Origin: an uncultured Pelagibacteraceae bacterium
GTDB lineage: Bacteria > Pseudomonadota > Alphaproteobacteria > Pelagibacterales > Pelagibacteraceae
Length of the DNA stretch: 64,000 nt
NCBI GenBank assembly: GCA_902587515.1
Contig: CACILM010000002.1
Span: 62,001 to 126,000, forward strand
Direction: 5' to 3'
In this document: positions 11,237 through 20,578 of the stretch, in pieces
How positions within the stretch are numbered: the first letter of the stretch is position 1
How the letters are laid out: each line of letters starts with the position of its first letter
Notes under the pieces: generated by a model
Seen by the model: only the letters and a program-made list of their open reading frames with translations
What the model was told of the DNA's origin: nothing
The model's database searches: none
Position numbers and translations under genes: made by a program

Positions 11237-11701
11237 ATGAGTATTATCGATGATAATCTTAAAAAATTAAATATTACTTTACCTGATCCAAAAGGACCTG
11301 TTGGGGCATACGTTGCCACTAAAATTGTTGGAAAATTACTATTTATATCTGGGCAAGTATCAATAGATAAAAATGCAAAACTTATTACTGGTAAAATAGG
11401 TAAAGACTTAAATTTAGAACAGGGTTATGTGGCCGCTGAAAGATGTGGATTGAGTATAATCGCCCACGTTAAAAAAGCTTGTGAGGGAGATCTTAATAAA
11501 ATTAAAACTTGTGTTAAACTAACTGGTTACGTCAACTCAACAGATGATTTTAAAGATCAGCCTAAAATCATAAATGGTGCTTCAGATATAATAGCTAAAA
11601 TTTTTGAAAAAAAAGGTGAACATACAAGAGCTGCGGTTAGTGTAAATAGTTTACCTTTAGGAGTTGCTGTTGAAGTTGACGCTATATTTGAACTTAATTA
11701 G
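11237..11701 (+). CDS. RidA family protein (YjgF/YER057c/UK114)
   Basis: This 154-residue protein is the longer RidA subtype. It begins KLNITLPDPKGPVGAYV, has LLFISGQVSID in the middle and ends RAAVSVNSLPLGVAVEVDAIFELN. RidA proteins hydrolyse reactive enamine/imine intermediates from PLP enzymes such as threonine dehydratase. The Arg of the R-A-A-V/S motif, which binds the substrate carboxylate, is present. It starts 2 bp after the small exported protein gene, and its end overlaps the convergent ugd gene by 8 bp. The precise subfamily is not resolved. Confidence 0.88.
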   Translation: MSIIDDNLKKLNITLPDPKGPVGAYVATKIVGKLLFISGQVSIDKNAKLITGKIGKDLNLEQGYVAAERCGLSIIAHVKKACEGDLNKIKTCVKLTGYVNSTDDFKDQPKIINGASDIIAKIFEKKGEHTRAAVSVNSLPLGVAVEVDAIFELN

Positions 11702-12998
11702 CGTCAGGTCTACCAACAGAGTAATATTTAATCTTATTTTTTTTCATTTCTTCAGTAGAATAAAGGTTTCTTAAATCGAACACTTTAAATTTACTATTTT
11801 TAACAACCTTTTTGAAATCTATTGATTTAAATTCATCCCATTCGGTGAGTAGAACTATTAAATCTGCACCATTACAACTAGATTTTATATTGTTTCTGTA
11901 ATTACAGTTTTTAATCTTTTTAAACTCATTCTTTTCTCCAGAAGGGTCGTAATATCTAACTTTCGCACCTTTTTTACAAAGGTAAGGAATCATTTTAAGA
12001 CTAGAAGAATCTCTCATATCGTCAGTGTTTGGTTTAAATGTAACGCCTAAAAAAGAAATTTTTTTATTTCTTATATTTGAACCTAAAATTTTATGAATTC
12101 TTTGAGTTAGTAAATTTAATCTTTCTTGATTTGACTTAATAACTGATTTAACAACAGACAAGTTTATTTTAAATTTATCTGCTGCTGATACAAGTCCTTT
12201 AGTATCTTTAGGAAAACATGAGCCTCCGTAAGCTGGGCCAGCTCGTAAAAATCTACCGCCTATTCTGCTATCAGAACCCATACCTAAAGAGATATCCTCT
12301 ATATTTACTCCAGTTTTTTCACACAAATTAGCAAGTTCATTTATAAAAGTAATTTTGGTTGCAAGAAAAGCGTTTGATGCATACTTTATTAACTCAGCTC
12401 CTCTTCTTGAAGTAGTAAAAAATTTTGAACCCTTATTAATTAATGGTGCATAAAGTTTTCTCATAGTGTTAAAGGCTTTTTTTTCGTTGGAACCTATTAC
12501 GATTCTATCAGGATATCTAAAATCACGAATTGCTTCTCCTTCTCGTAAGAATTCAGGGTTAGAGATTACTGTAAAAAGTTTTTTTTTTTTTTTTAAAATT
12601 TTTTCAATTTCATCGCCTGTTCCTACTGGAACAGTAGACTTGGTTACAATAATTTTTTTTCTTTTTGAATATTTAAATATTTCTTTTGTACATTTGTTAA
12701 CAAAAGATAAATCAACTTTGATTGATCCTTTTCTAGTAGGTGTTCCCACACATATAAAAATTATGTCTGACTTACTAATAGCTTTATTCATATCTGTAGT
12801 AAACGAAAGACGTTTGGCTAAAAAATTTTTTTTTATTAATTCATCTAACCCTGGTTCATAGATTGGGGAGATACCAAAATTAAGTTTATCTATTTTAGTT
12901 TTATCTTTATCAACGCATACAACTTGATTACCTATGTCTGCAAAGCAAACGCCACTTACTAATCCAACGTAACCAGTACCTATCATACATAGTTTCAT
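11694..12998 (-). CDS. ugd: UDP-glucose 6-dehydrogenase
   Basis: Ugd oxidises UDP-glucose twice to UDP-glucuronate, a precursor for surface polysaccharides. The 434-residue sequence has the N-terminal NAD-binding motif CMIGTGYVGLVSGVCFADIG, the EFLREGEAIRDF region, the catalytic Cys in GGSCFPKDTKGL, and the C-terminal UDP-binding domain beginning FLGVTFKPNTDDMRDS. It lies one base downstream of galU, which makes its substrate. A run of 16 A on the coding strand (12579-12594) encodes a KKKKK stretch and could cause polymerase slippage. Confidence 0.96.
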   Translation of the reverse strand: MKLCMIGTGYVGLVSGVCFADIGNQVVCVDKDKTKIDKLNFGISPIYEPGLDELIKKNFLAKRLSFTTDMNKAISKSDIIFICVGTPTRKGSIKVDLSFVNKCTKEIFKYSKRKKIIVTKSTVPVGTGDEIEKILKKKKKLFTVISNPEFLREGEAIRDFRYPDRIVIGSNEKKAFNTMRKLYAPLINKGSKFFTTSRRGAELIKYASNAFLATKITFINELANLCEKTGVNIEDISLGMGSDSRIGGRFLRAGPAYGGSCFPKDTKGLVSAADKFKINLSVVKSVIKSNQERLNLLTQRIHKILGSNIRNKKISFLGVTFKPNTDDMRDSSSLKMIPYLCKKGAKVRYYDPSGEKNEFKKIKNCNYRNNIKSSCNGADLIVLLTEWDEFKSIDFKKVVKNSKFKVFDLRNLYSTEEMKKNKIKYYSVGRPDAN

Positions 12999-13814
12999 TT
13001 ATTTTCCCTTAAATATTTGAATACCTGAATTAATATATCCACTTAAAGTACCACAATCTAAATATTTCCCTGTAAAAATATTTCCATAAAATTTATTTTC
13101 TTTTTTAATTAACCTTTTAATTGCGTCAGTAATATGTATCTCTCCACCTTGACCAGGTTTTAATTTTTTAATTTCATTAAAAATTTTTGTCGTTAATATA
13201 TATCTTCCAATAATTGCGAAGTTTGAAGGGGCTTTTTTGATGCTAGGTTTCTCTACTACATCTTTAATTTGAAAGTAATTTTTTTTTTTATTTTTGATTG
13301 ATAAAATTCCCCATCTTGAAACTGTTTTTCTTTCCACTCTTTTTGCAGCAATTATTGATCCATTAGTTTTTTTATGTAATCGTATCATTTCTTTAGAACA
13401 ATTTTTTCTTATTATTAAGTCATCAGGTAATAACATTAAAAAATATTTATTTTTTATAAATTTTTTACATTTCAAAACTGCGTCCCCTGTTCCTCGAGGT
13501 TTATTTTGATAAACAAATCTAATCATTTTTTGATATCTTTTTATTTTTTTATACTCTTCAAGAAGTCTTTTATCTTTTTTCTTTTTTAATATTTTTCTAT
13601 AGAAATTATCATTGAAAAAATATTTTTTTATTGATAGTTTTTTTTTTGATATTATAAAGATAAATTCCTTTACACCTGCATCAATACATTCGTCTAATAT
13701 ATATTGTAAATTTGGTTTACCATTAATCGGCATTAATTCTTTAGGCATTACACTTGTCAATGGAAGCATTCTAGTACCTAATCCTGCTAATGGAATAATG
13801 GCTTGTTTTATCAT
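12999..13814 (-). CDS. galU: UTP-glucose-1-phosphate uridylyltransferase
   Basis: GalU makes UDP-glucose from UTP and glucose-1-phosphate. The 271-residue protein has the nucleotidyltransferase signature AIIPLAGLGTRMLPLTSVMPKE, the NKPRGTGDAVLKCKKF loop, LLPDDLI, VEKPSIKKAPSNFAIIGRY and GQGGEIHITDAI. It directly precedes ugd on the minus strand, so the pair forms a UDP-glucuronate module. It is divergent from panC across 38 bp, a gap that contains a TATAAT-like sequence. Confidence 0.96.
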   Translation of the reverse strand: MIKQAIIPLAGLGTRMLPLTSVMPKELMPINGKPNLQYILDECIDAGVKEFIFIISKKKLSIKKYFFNDNFYRKILKKKKDKRLLEEYKKIKRYQKMIRFVYQNKPRGTGDAVLKCKKFIKNKYFLMLLPDDLIIRKNCSKEMIRLHKKTNGSIIAAKRVERKTVSRWGILSIKNKKKNYFQIKDVVEKPSIKKAPSNFAIIGRYILTTKIFNEIKKLKPGQGGEIHITDAIKRLIKKENKFYGNIFTGKYLDCGTLSGYINSGIQIFKGK

Positions 13815-13852
13815 ATGATTCTTATAATAGTTATTATCATTGCTTTATAGAA

Positions 13853-14668
13853 ATGAAAATATTTAAAGACAAACAAACACTTCAGAAAGAGATTTTAAAA
13901 ACTAAAGGCATAGCATTTGTGCCTACGATGGGCGGATTACATAAAGGGCATATTTCATTGATCAAAAAATCTAAGAAATTTCAGTTAAAAACTTTAGTCT
14001 CAATTTTTGTTAATCCTAAACAATTCAATAAAAAAAGCGATTTTAGGTCTTATCCAAGGAATACAAAAACAGACTTAAAAAAACTAAAAAAATTAAAAAT
14101 TAATTACTTATATATTCCTTCGGTTAAAGACATATACGGATTTAAACCAAAGAAAAAGATTTTCTTAGATAAATTTTCAGAAAAATTATGTGGTAGATTC
14201 AGAAAAGGTCATTTTGAAGGTGTTTTAAATGTAGTAAATAGATTTTTAGAAATAATTAGACCTAAATATATTTTTTTGGGGAAAAAAGATTATCAACAAT
14301 TGTATCTAATAAAAAAACATATCGAAAAAAGAAAAATTAAATCTAAGATTATTGAATGTGAAACTATAAGAGAAAATAATGGCGTAGCTCTCTCAACAAG
14401 AAATTCAAATCTTGATAAAAATCAAATAAAGATTGCATCTAATATTTATTATTATTTACGTAACTTAAAGAAAAAAATTAAAAAAAATTATAATTTTTTT
14501 AACCTTAATAAAATAAAAAAAGACTTGAAAGATTTAGGTGTTAGTAAAATAGATTATTTAGAAAATTATAATACTAAAAATTTTAAAAAAATTAAAAGAC
14601 AAAGCAAAAAATTCAATCTATTTATTGCCTACTATATTAAAAATGTTAGATTAATTGATAATATCTAA
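13853..14668 (+). CDS. panC: Pantoate-beta-alanine ligase (pantothenate synthetase)
   Basis: PanC joins pantoate and beta-alanine with ATP to make pantothenate. The 271-residue protein has the HIGH-like ATP motif FVPTMGGLHKGHISLIKKSK, the region IFVNPKQFN, CGRFRKGHFEGVLNVVNRF, FLGKKDYQQL and the KMSKS-like STRNSNL. Lys content is extreme in the C-terminal third, in line with the base composition. Its last 4 bp overlap the convergent mgtE gene. Confidence 0.95.
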   Translation: MKIFKDKQTLQKEILKTKGIAFVPTMGGLHKGHISLIKKSKKFQLKTLVSIFVNPKQFNKKSDFRSYPRNTKTDLKKLKKLKINYLYIPSVKDIYGFKPKKKIFLDKFSEKLCGRFRKGHFEGVLNVVNRFLEIIRPKYIFLGKKDYQQLYLIKKHIEKRKIKSKIIECETIRENNGVALSTRNSNLDKNQIKIASNIYYYLRNLKKKIKKNYNFFNLNKIKKDLKDLGVSKIDYLENYNTKNFKKIKRQSKKFNLFIAYYIKNVRLIDNI

Positions 14669-16044
14669 TTTAAAAAATAAAAAGATCCTAAACCTAGGAA
14701 AGAAAGAAATCCAATAACGTCTGTAATGGTTGTGACAAAAACACTAGAAGCTAAAGCGGGATCTATATTTAGTTTTTTTAATGATACTGGGACCAAAATA
14801 CCAAACAATCCTGCAACAATCATATTTAAGACCATTGAAATACCAATCAATAGAGAAAGATTTAATTCTTTAAACCATAATTGAACTATTATAGCGGTTA
14901 TTATTGCAAAAATTATCCCATTTAAAATACCTATTAAAAATTCTTTACCAACTACTCTATTGAAATTACTTTTTGATAATTCTTTGGTAGCTATTGCTCG
15001 AATAGTAACTGCTAAGGTTTGCATCCCAGCATTTCCCCCCATTGAAGCAACTATTGGCATAAGAAAAGCTAAAGCTACCATTTGTTCAATTGAGGCTCCA
15101 AAGAAACTTATAACCCAAGTAGCTAATAAAGCTGTAAATAGATTCAATAATAACCAATTAAATCTTCTTTTTGTTTTTAACATAACGCTATCGGTAATTT
15201 CTTCATCACCAACACCTGCTAAACGTAAAGCGTCTTCTTCTGCTTCTTCTTGAACAACTGTTACCACATCATCTGCTGTGATCATGCCAACTAATTTGTT
15301 TTCTTTGTTAACTACCCCTGCAGAGACCAAGTTATAATTTTCAAAAGTAAGACCAACTTCTTCTTTATCCATATTAACTGAAATTAAGACTGGCATTTCT
15401 CTCATTATAGAGTTCATTTTTAAGTCTCTAGATGTTCTTAGCACTCTTGAAGAAGGAACAGTCCCAATTGGTTTAAAGTCATTATCTACAATAAATATCT
15501 CTAAGAATTCTTCAGGTAAATCTTTGTTTTCTCTTAAATAATCAATAGTTTGTCCTACAGTCCAGTTGCTGGGTACTGCCGTAAATTCTCTTTGCATTAT
15601 TCTTGCTGCTGAGTCTTCAGGGTAACTTAGTCCCTCTTGAAGTAAAAATTTATCTTTTGGTGGAAGTTTTTCTAAAACTTTTTCTTTTACTTCCTTTGAT
15701 AAATTTTCAAGAATTTTAATAGCATTATCCGACTCTAATCTTTTTATTATTTTAATAAGAGATTCTATAGAAAGTAATTGTAAAACTTCGCTTTGGACTG
15801 ACTCGTTTAATTCAATAAAAATTTCTGGATCAATATTAAACGACTCAATTTCGATTAATTTATTTCTTATATCAGGATTTAAATTTTCAATTAAATTAGC
15901 AACATCAGCTTCATGCAAATCTTTTAGAGTTTGATTTATAAATTCAACGTTTCTACTCTCAATATTTTGAGTGAAAGTGCTGATAAATTCTTTATTAAAA
16001 TCCAAATTGACTTTTTTTGCCTCTCCTGATTTTGCTAAAGTCAT
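14665..16044 (-). CDS. mgtE: Magnesium transporter MgtE
   Basis: MgtE is a Mg2+-gated inner-membrane channel. The 459-residue protein has the full layout: an N-terminal helical repeat domain (residues about 1-130), a CBS pair (FTAVPSNWTVGQTIDYL, and VNKENKLVGMITADDVV near residue 255), and five membrane helices from about residue 290. The pore region shows LAFLMPIVASMGGNAGMQTLAVTIRAIA. The acidic CBS linker EEEAEEDAL-type stretch fits Mg2+ sensing. It is divergent from lipB across 60 bp containing TATAAT. Confidence 0.95.
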   Translation of the reverse strand: MTLAKSGEAKKVNLDFNKEFISTFTQNIESRNVEFINQTLKDLHEADVANLIENLNPDIRNKLIEIESFNIDPEIFIELNESVQSEVLQLLSIESLIKIIKRLESDNAIKILENLSKEVKEKVLEKLPPKDKFLLQEGLSYPEDSAARIMQREFTAVPSNWTVGQTIDYLRENKDLPEEFLEIFIVDNDFKPIGTVPSSRVLRTSRDLKMNSIMREMPVLISVNMDKEEVGLTFENYNLVSAGVVNKENKLVGMITADDVVTVVQEEAEEDALRLAGVGDEEITDSVMLKTKRRFNWLLLNLFTALLATWVISFFGASIEQMVALAFLMPIVASMGGNAGMQTLAVTIRAIATKELSKSNFNRVVGKEFLIGILNGIIFAIITAIIVQLWFKELNLSLLIGISMVLNMIVAGLFGILVPVSLKKLNIDPALASSVFVTTITDVIGFLSFLGLGSFYFLN

Positions 16045-16104
16045 AAATGCCTCTTTAAGTTTTTTTGAGACTATTAGTCTATATAATGATAAAATTCAAA
16101 TTAA

Positions 16105-16716
16105 ATGAGTATAGAAATTAAAATCAGCAAAAAACGTATACCCTATAAGATAGCGATGCATTATCTCAATAAAAGAGTAGAGGAAGTAAAAAAAGGGACA
16201 AATAGGGAATTATTATGGATCCTAGAACACCCCACTACTTATACTGCCGGGGTAAGTTTTAACAAAAAAGAGATAATAGATAAAAAAATTAAAATAATCA
16301 AATCAAATAGAGGTGGCAAAATTACATTGCATAACCCTGGGCAAAAAATTGTTTACTTTGTGATAGATTTAAACAAAAGAAAAAAGGACATTAGAAAATT
16401 AATAAACTCAATAGAAAAAAGTATAATACAATTTTTAAAAAGCTATAAGATTCAATCCAAAAAAGATAAAAAAAATATTGGCATATGGGTTAAAGACAAG
16501 AAAATTGCAGCAATAGGTATTAGAGTATCTAGATGGGTAGCTTATCATGGTTGCTCAATAAATATTGCAAACAATTTAGATCAATATTTGAAAATTATTC
16601 CCTGTGGTTTAGATAATAAAAAGGTTACTTCTATGTTAAAATTAATTTCTGTCAAACCTAAAAAATTTGAAAATAATTTAGCAAACATTTTTATAAAAAA
16701 TATTAACGATATTTAA
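16105..16716 (+). CDS. lipB: Lipoyl(octanoyl) transferase
   Basis: LipB moves octanoyl from acyl carrier protein to the lipoyl domains of 2-oxoacid dehydrogenases and the glycine cleavage H protein. The 203-residue protein shows LLWILEHPTTYTAG, the motif RGGKITLHNPGQ, the conserved Lys in KKIAAIGIRVSRWVAYHG, and the catalytic Cys in KIIPCGLDNKKVTSM. The sequence is unusually Lys/Ile-rich but all key residues are present. It overlaps the convergent pseudouridine synthase gene by 4 bp. Confidence 0.95.
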   Translation: MSIEIKISKKRIPYKIAMHYLNKRVEEVKKGTNRELLWILEHPTTYTAGVSFNKKEIIDKKIKIIKSNRGGKITLHNPGQKIVYFVIDLNKRKKDIRKLINSIEKSIIQFLKSYKIQSKKDKKNIGIWVKDKKIAAIGIRVSRWVAYHGCSINIANNLDQYLKIIPCGLDNKKVTSMLKLISVKPKKFENNLANIFIKNINDI

Positions 16717-17612
16717 ATATTTTTTTTAAGAAAATCTTCAAATAGTTTATTGTATTTTGCTTTAAAATTATATTGAATATTATTAATCATAAATTTTATT
16801 TTATATGCGTGCAACATAAGATTTTTTATTTTAATTCTTTTTCTAGTATTTATAAAATATTTATCGTCTCCTATTATTGGACATCCAATTTTGAGCAATT
16901 GTTTTCTTAATTGATGTTTTCTTCCAGTAATTGGATTTAATTCAAGGTATGAAAAACCCTCGTTCGACTTAATAACTTTTAGGTTTGAAACAGCTTTTTG
17001 AGAAATTTTTTTATTATTTTCGTAATAAATTAAATCATCTTTCATCACTTTTATAGATTTATCGATTTTTCCATACACTATCGCTAGATAAGTTTTATGA
17101 ATTTTCCTTATTCTAAAGAGTGAAGTAAATAATTGAGCATATTTTCTATTTTTGGCAATTATCAAAACCCCAGATGTCTCTTTATCTAATCTATGAACAA
17201 TGAAAGGTTTTGAGTTTTCAAAGTATGTTGAGTTCTTTAATATATCTATTATATTTTTAAATGATTTTGTGCCTGATTGAACAGGTATTCCTGTTGGCTT
17301 ATTAATTACTATAAAATTTTCATTATCCTCTATTACGTAATCGTCATAAGCACCAATTTCTTTTTTTTTTGGTAAATATTTAGTTTTCTCTTTTTTATCA
17401 ACTGGTTTTAATTTAGAAATATCATAAATTTCGATTAAATCGCCTGTCTGAAGTCTATAAGATGATTTAATTTTTTTTTTGTTTACTTTTACTTTATTTC
17501 TTCTAATTAATTTCTCTATGAGTGAATGGGGTACATTTATAACTTTATTCTTAAACCATCTATCAAAACGAGAGTCTTGATAGTCTTTATCGACTGTAAA
17601 AGTTTTAGGCAT
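16713..17612 (-). CDS. rluC: RluA/RluC-type 23S rRNA pseudouridine synthase
   Basis: The 299-residue protein has an N-terminal S4-like RNA-binding domain (SLIEKLIRRNKVKVNKKK... LQTGDLIEIYD) and a RluA-class catalytic domain. That domain carries NKPTGIPVQSGTK, the catalytic motif FIVHRLDKETSGVLIIAKN (Asp near residue 145), and LELNPITGRKHQLRKQL with GDDKY. These enzymes convert specific uridines of 23S rRNA to pseudouridine. The S4 domain favours RluC or RluD over RluA; the exact target sites are inferred. It is 12 bp downstream of rplQ. Confidence 0.85.
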   Translation of the reverse strand: MPKTFTVDKDYQDSRFDRWFKNKVINVPHSLIEKLIRRNKVKVNKKKIKSSYRLQTGDLIEIYDISKLKPVDKKEKTKYLPKKKEIGAYDDYVIEDNENFIVINKPTGIPVQSGTKSFKNIIDILKNSTYFENSKPFIVHRLDKETSGVLIIAKNRKYAQLFTSLFRIRKIHKTYLAIVYGKIDKSIKVMKDDLIYYENNKKISQKAVSNLKVIKSNEGFSYLELNPITGRKHQLRKQLLKIGCPIIGDDKYFINTRKRIKIKNLMLHAYKIKFMINNIQYNFKAKYNKLFEDFLKKNI

Positions 17613-17624
17613 TAGAAACTTTTA

Positions 17625-18074
17625 TTACTTTTTTGCAGTTTTTACTTCTGCTTCAGTATCTTTAGTCTTATCTTTTGTTTCTACTTTTTTAGGCTTATCA
17701 ATTTTTTTAGCTTCTGGGTTTCTGTCAACCAATTCAATGACAGCCATTGGTGCGTCATCTCCAGTTCTAAAGCCAGCCTTTAATACTCTTGAATAACCGC
17801 CTTTTCTTGAACTGTATCTTTTTGATAATTCATCAAACACTTTATTTACTGACTTTTTATCTTGAAGTTTTGAAAATAACCTTTTTTTATTACTCAATTT
17901 GTTATCTTTACCTATTGTAATAACTTTATCTATTTGTGGCTTTAATTCTTTAGCTTTAGGAAGTGTAGTGATTATTTGCTCATATTTTATCAATGAGTTA
18001 AGCATGTTTTTAAAAAGTGCTTTTCTGTGCTCACCTGTTTTATTGAGCTTTCTAAATCCAATTCCGTGTCTCAT
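17625..18074 (-). CDS. rplQ: Large ribosomal subunit protein bL17
   Basis: bL17 is recognised by the start [25 protein letters not shown] and the core [20 protein letters not shown]. At 149 residues it is longer than the usual 120-130 because of a charged Lys/Glu/Thr tail after [10 protein letters not shown]. It is the last gene of the alpha-operon part of the block, starting on the base where rpoA ends. Confidence 0.97.
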   Translation of the reverse strand: MRHGIGFRKLNKTGEHRKALFKNMLNSLIKYEQIITTLPKAKELKPQIDKVITIGKDNKLSNKKRLFSKLQDKKSVNKVFDELSKRYSSRKGGYSRVLKAGFRTGDDAPMAVIELVDRNPEAKKIDKPKKVETKDKTKDTEAEVKTAKK

Positions 18075-19108
18075 TAGTAGTTATTTTCCTCTAGTTTCTT
18101 TGAAAGTTCAGCAATATTATCTGGAGGCCAATTCGGTATTTCCATACCTAAATATAAAGACATAGTGTTTAAAACCTCTTTAATTTCGTTTAAAGATTTT
18201 CTTCCAAAATTTGGTGTTCTAAGCATCTCGGGCTCGGTCTTTTGAACTAAATCGCCAATGTAAATTATATTATCATTTTTTAAACAATTCATAGATCTTA
18301 CAGATAGCTCCAATTCCTCAACTCTTTTCAATAGATTTCTATTAAACTCAGGCTCAGAGGATTTAACTTCTTTTACGACCTCTTGAGGATCCTCAAAATT
18401 CACAAACATAGATAATTGATCCTGAAATATTCTTGCAGAATATGCGATTGCATCTTCCGCATCAACAGTTCCGTTTGTTTCAACTGTCATTAAAAGTTTA
18501 TCATAGTCTAACGCGCTTCCTGCTCTAGTATTTTCTACTGAAAAAGAAACTTTTTTAACTGGACTAAATAAAGAATCTATTGAGATTAAGCCTAGGGGAC
18601 TATCATCTGTCTTATTTTTTGGTGCTTGAATATAACCTTTTCCAGTACTGACCATAAGCTCCATATGAAAATTAGTTTTTTCGTCTAAGTTACAAATAGT
18701 TTGCTCTGGGTTTAGTATTTCGATTTCAGGAACTAGAGTAATATCTTTTGCTTTTACTTCTTTTGGTCCTTTAATATCTAAAATAATTTTTTTTGGATTT
18801 GATGATGATGATTTTATTGCTAAATTTTTTACATTTAGAACTATATCAGTTACGTCTTCTCTTACACCTTTGATTGAAGAAAATTCATGTAACACTCCAT
18901 CTATTTGTATGGCAGTTACAGCTGCTCCTTGTATAGATGAAAGAAGTATTCGTCTTAATGAGTTGCCAATAGTTTGACCAAAACCTTTTTCTAATGGTTC
19001 TGCAATCACTTTTGCTATTGTTCTATCCTCGTTACTGTTAATTTCAAGTTTATTTGGTTTAATTAATGCTTTCCAGTTTTTATCTATTATATTAGTTGTC
19101 GATTGCAT
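18074..19108 (-). CDS. rpoA: DNA-directed RNA polymerase alpha subunit
   Basis: The alpha subunit dimerises to seed polymerase assembly, and its C-terminal domain contacts promoter DNA and activators. The 344-residue protein has the N-terminal dimer domain ([21 protein letters not shown]) and an intact C-terminal helix-hairpin-helix domain ([24 protein letters not shown]... [16 protein letters not shown]). It sits between rpsK and rplQ in the standard alpha-operon order. Confidence 0.98.
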   Translation of the reverse strand: MQSTTNIIDKNWKALIKPNKLEINSNEDRTIAKVIAEPLEKGFGQTIGNSLRRILLSSIQGAAVTAIQIDGVLHEFSSIKGVREDVTDIVLNVKNLAIKSSSSNPKKIILDIKGPKEVKAKDITLVPEIEILNPEQTICNLDEKTNFHMELMVSTGKGYIQAPKNKTDDSPLGLISIDSLFSPVKKVSFSVENTRAGSALDYDKLLMTVETNGTVDAEDAIAYSARIFQDQLSMFVNFEDPQEVVKEVKSSEPEFNRNLLKRVEELELSVRSMNCLKNDNIIYIGDLVQKTEPEMLRTPNFGRKSLNEIKEVLNTMSLYLGMEIPNWPPDNIAELSKKLEENNY

Positions 19109-19555
19109 TTATACTCTCCTTCTTTTGGGTGGACGTGCACCATTGTGAGGCATTGGTGTTGTGTCTCTTATAGTCAAAATTTTAAAGCCTTTTGATTGTA
19201 AAGATCTAAGTGCAGTTTCTCTACCCGAACCCGGACCTTTAACTTCAACTGATAAAGTTCTTAAACCTTGTTCGTAAGCTTTTTCTCCAGCATCATCGGC
19301 TGCAACCTGAGCTGCATAAGGAGTCGATTTCCTTGAACCTTTGAATCCTTTGGCTCCTGCAGATGACCAAGAAACCACATTACCATTTTCATCAGCAATT
19401 GAAATAATTGTATTGTTAAAAGTTGAGTACACATAAGCAATTCCAGATGTAATGTTTTTTTTAATCTTTTTTTTTTTCTTTACTACTAATGGTTTTTTTT
19501 CTTCAACTTTTTTTAATTCGTTTTTTTTATCACTTTTTTCATTTTTTTTATTCAT
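19109..19555 (-). CDS. rpsK: Small ribosomal subunit protein uS11
   Basis: The core [38 protein letters not shown] and the end [18 protein letters not shown] identify uS11 of the 30S platform. It is 148 residues, about 20 longer than usual, because of a Lys/Glu-rich N-terminal extension ([20 protein letters not shown]). No internal ATG lies near the usual start, so I keep the annotated one. It ends 1 bp before rpoA. Confidence 0.97.
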   Translation of the reverse strand: MNKKNEKSDKKNELKKVEEKKPLVVKKKKKIKKNITSGIAYVYSTFNNTIISIADENGNVVSWSSAGAKGFKGSRKSTPYAAQVAADDAGEKAYEQGLRTLSVEVKGPGSGRETALRSLQSKGFKILTIRDTTPMPHNGARPPKRRRV

Positions 19556-19561
19556 ATAGAA

Positions 19562-19945
19562 TTATTTCTTTAATGGTGTAAGTTTTTTTCCAGCAATTGC
19601 TATAGCTTTACCTTTACGAGTTCTAGCGTTACATTGAGTTCTTTGACCTCTTACTGGTAGTTTTTTTTTGTGCCTTGAGCCTCTGTAACAAGCCAAATCT
19701 ACAAGTCTTTTAATATTAACAGAGGTCTCTCTTCTTAAGTCACCCTCAACTTTATGATTAGCGTCAATAAATTCTCTGATTTTAAGGACTTGTTCTTCTG
19801 ATAATTCATTAACTCTTTTTGACTCTGGTATATCTAATTTTTTACAAATTTTCTTTGATGAATATAGACCAATTCCGTGGATGTAGGTTAATGCAATACT
19901 GACAACTTTATTTTGTGGAATATTTATTCCTGCTATTCGAGCCAT
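19562..19945 (-). CDS. rpsM: Small ribosomal subunit protein uS13
   Basis: uS13 of the 30S head is identified by [26 protein letters not shown], the helix-two-turn-helix region, and [25 protein letters not shown] at the C-terminus. Its length of 127 residues is normal. It is separated from adk by 58 bp with no visible rpmJ, although rpmJ often lies here in other bacteria. Confidence 0.97.
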   Translation of the reverse strand: MARIAGINIPQNKVVSIALTYIHGIGLYSSKKICKKLDIPESKRVNELSEEQVLKIREFIDANHKVEGDLRRETSVNIKRLVDLACYRGSRHKKKLPVRGQRTQCNARTRKGKAIAIAGKKLTPLKK

Positions 19946-20003
19946 ATGTTTAATGAGTAATTATTTATGCGTATTTATATTGCGAAATTACCTAAAGTCA
20001 ACC

Positions 20004-20570
20004 CTAGATAGCTTCAATTAATGCGCTAATTTCGCTATTAATTTCGGTTATAGACGCTTCTCCGTTTACTACCTTCAATAAACCAGAATGTTTGTAAAAT
20101 TCTAATACTGGTTTGCTATTTTTTTCATAAGTATCGTATCTTTTTATAGCAATTTCTTCACTGTCATCTTTTCTTTTTTCTAAATTTTTTCTCTCAGATA
20201 TTCTTTTTTTTATTGTCTCTAAACTTACAGATAGTTTTAAAACCATATCAATTTTTTGATCGTTTTTTGTTAAAAGATTATTCAAATTTTTTGCTTGGGC
20301 AAGATTTCTTGGGTAACCATCAAATATTATTCTGTTTTTAAACTCTTTTTTAGAAATAAATTTTTCTATAAGCTCACTAACAATCTTGTCTGATACTAAG
20401 TCTCCAGAGTTAATAATTGAGGATATTCTTAAACCTAACTCAGTCTTGTTTTTAATTTCTTCTCGCAACAACTCACCGGTAGATAACTGATATAATTTGA
20501 ATTTTTTAGTGATAAAACTTGACTGTGTTCCTTTGCCTGCTCCTGGAGGGCCAAATATAACTAAATTCAT
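20004..20570 (-). CDS. adk: Adenylate kinase (short-LID form)
   Basis: Adk interconverts ATP + AMP and 2 ADP. The 188-residue protein has the P-loop MNLVIFGPPGAGKGTQSSF, the AMP-site LSTGELLREEI, and IIFDGYPRNLAQAKNL. The usual bacterial enzyme is about 214 residues with a zinc or hydrophobic LID insertion. Here the region after ISERKNLEKRKDDSEE is short, marking the short-LID type common in alphaproteobacteria. It lies between secY and rpsM, a common spc-operon position. Confidence 0.96.
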   Translation of the reverse strand: MNLVIFGPPGAGKGTQSSFITKKFKLYQLSTGELLREEIKNKTELGLRISSIINSGDLVSDKIVSELIEKFISKKEFKNRIIFDGYPRNLAQAKNLNNLLTKNDQKIDMVLKLSVSLETIKKRISERKNLEKRKDDSEEIAIKRYDTYEKNSKPVLEFYKHSGLLKVVNGEASITEINSEISALIEAI

Positions 20571-20578
20571 AGGTATTA

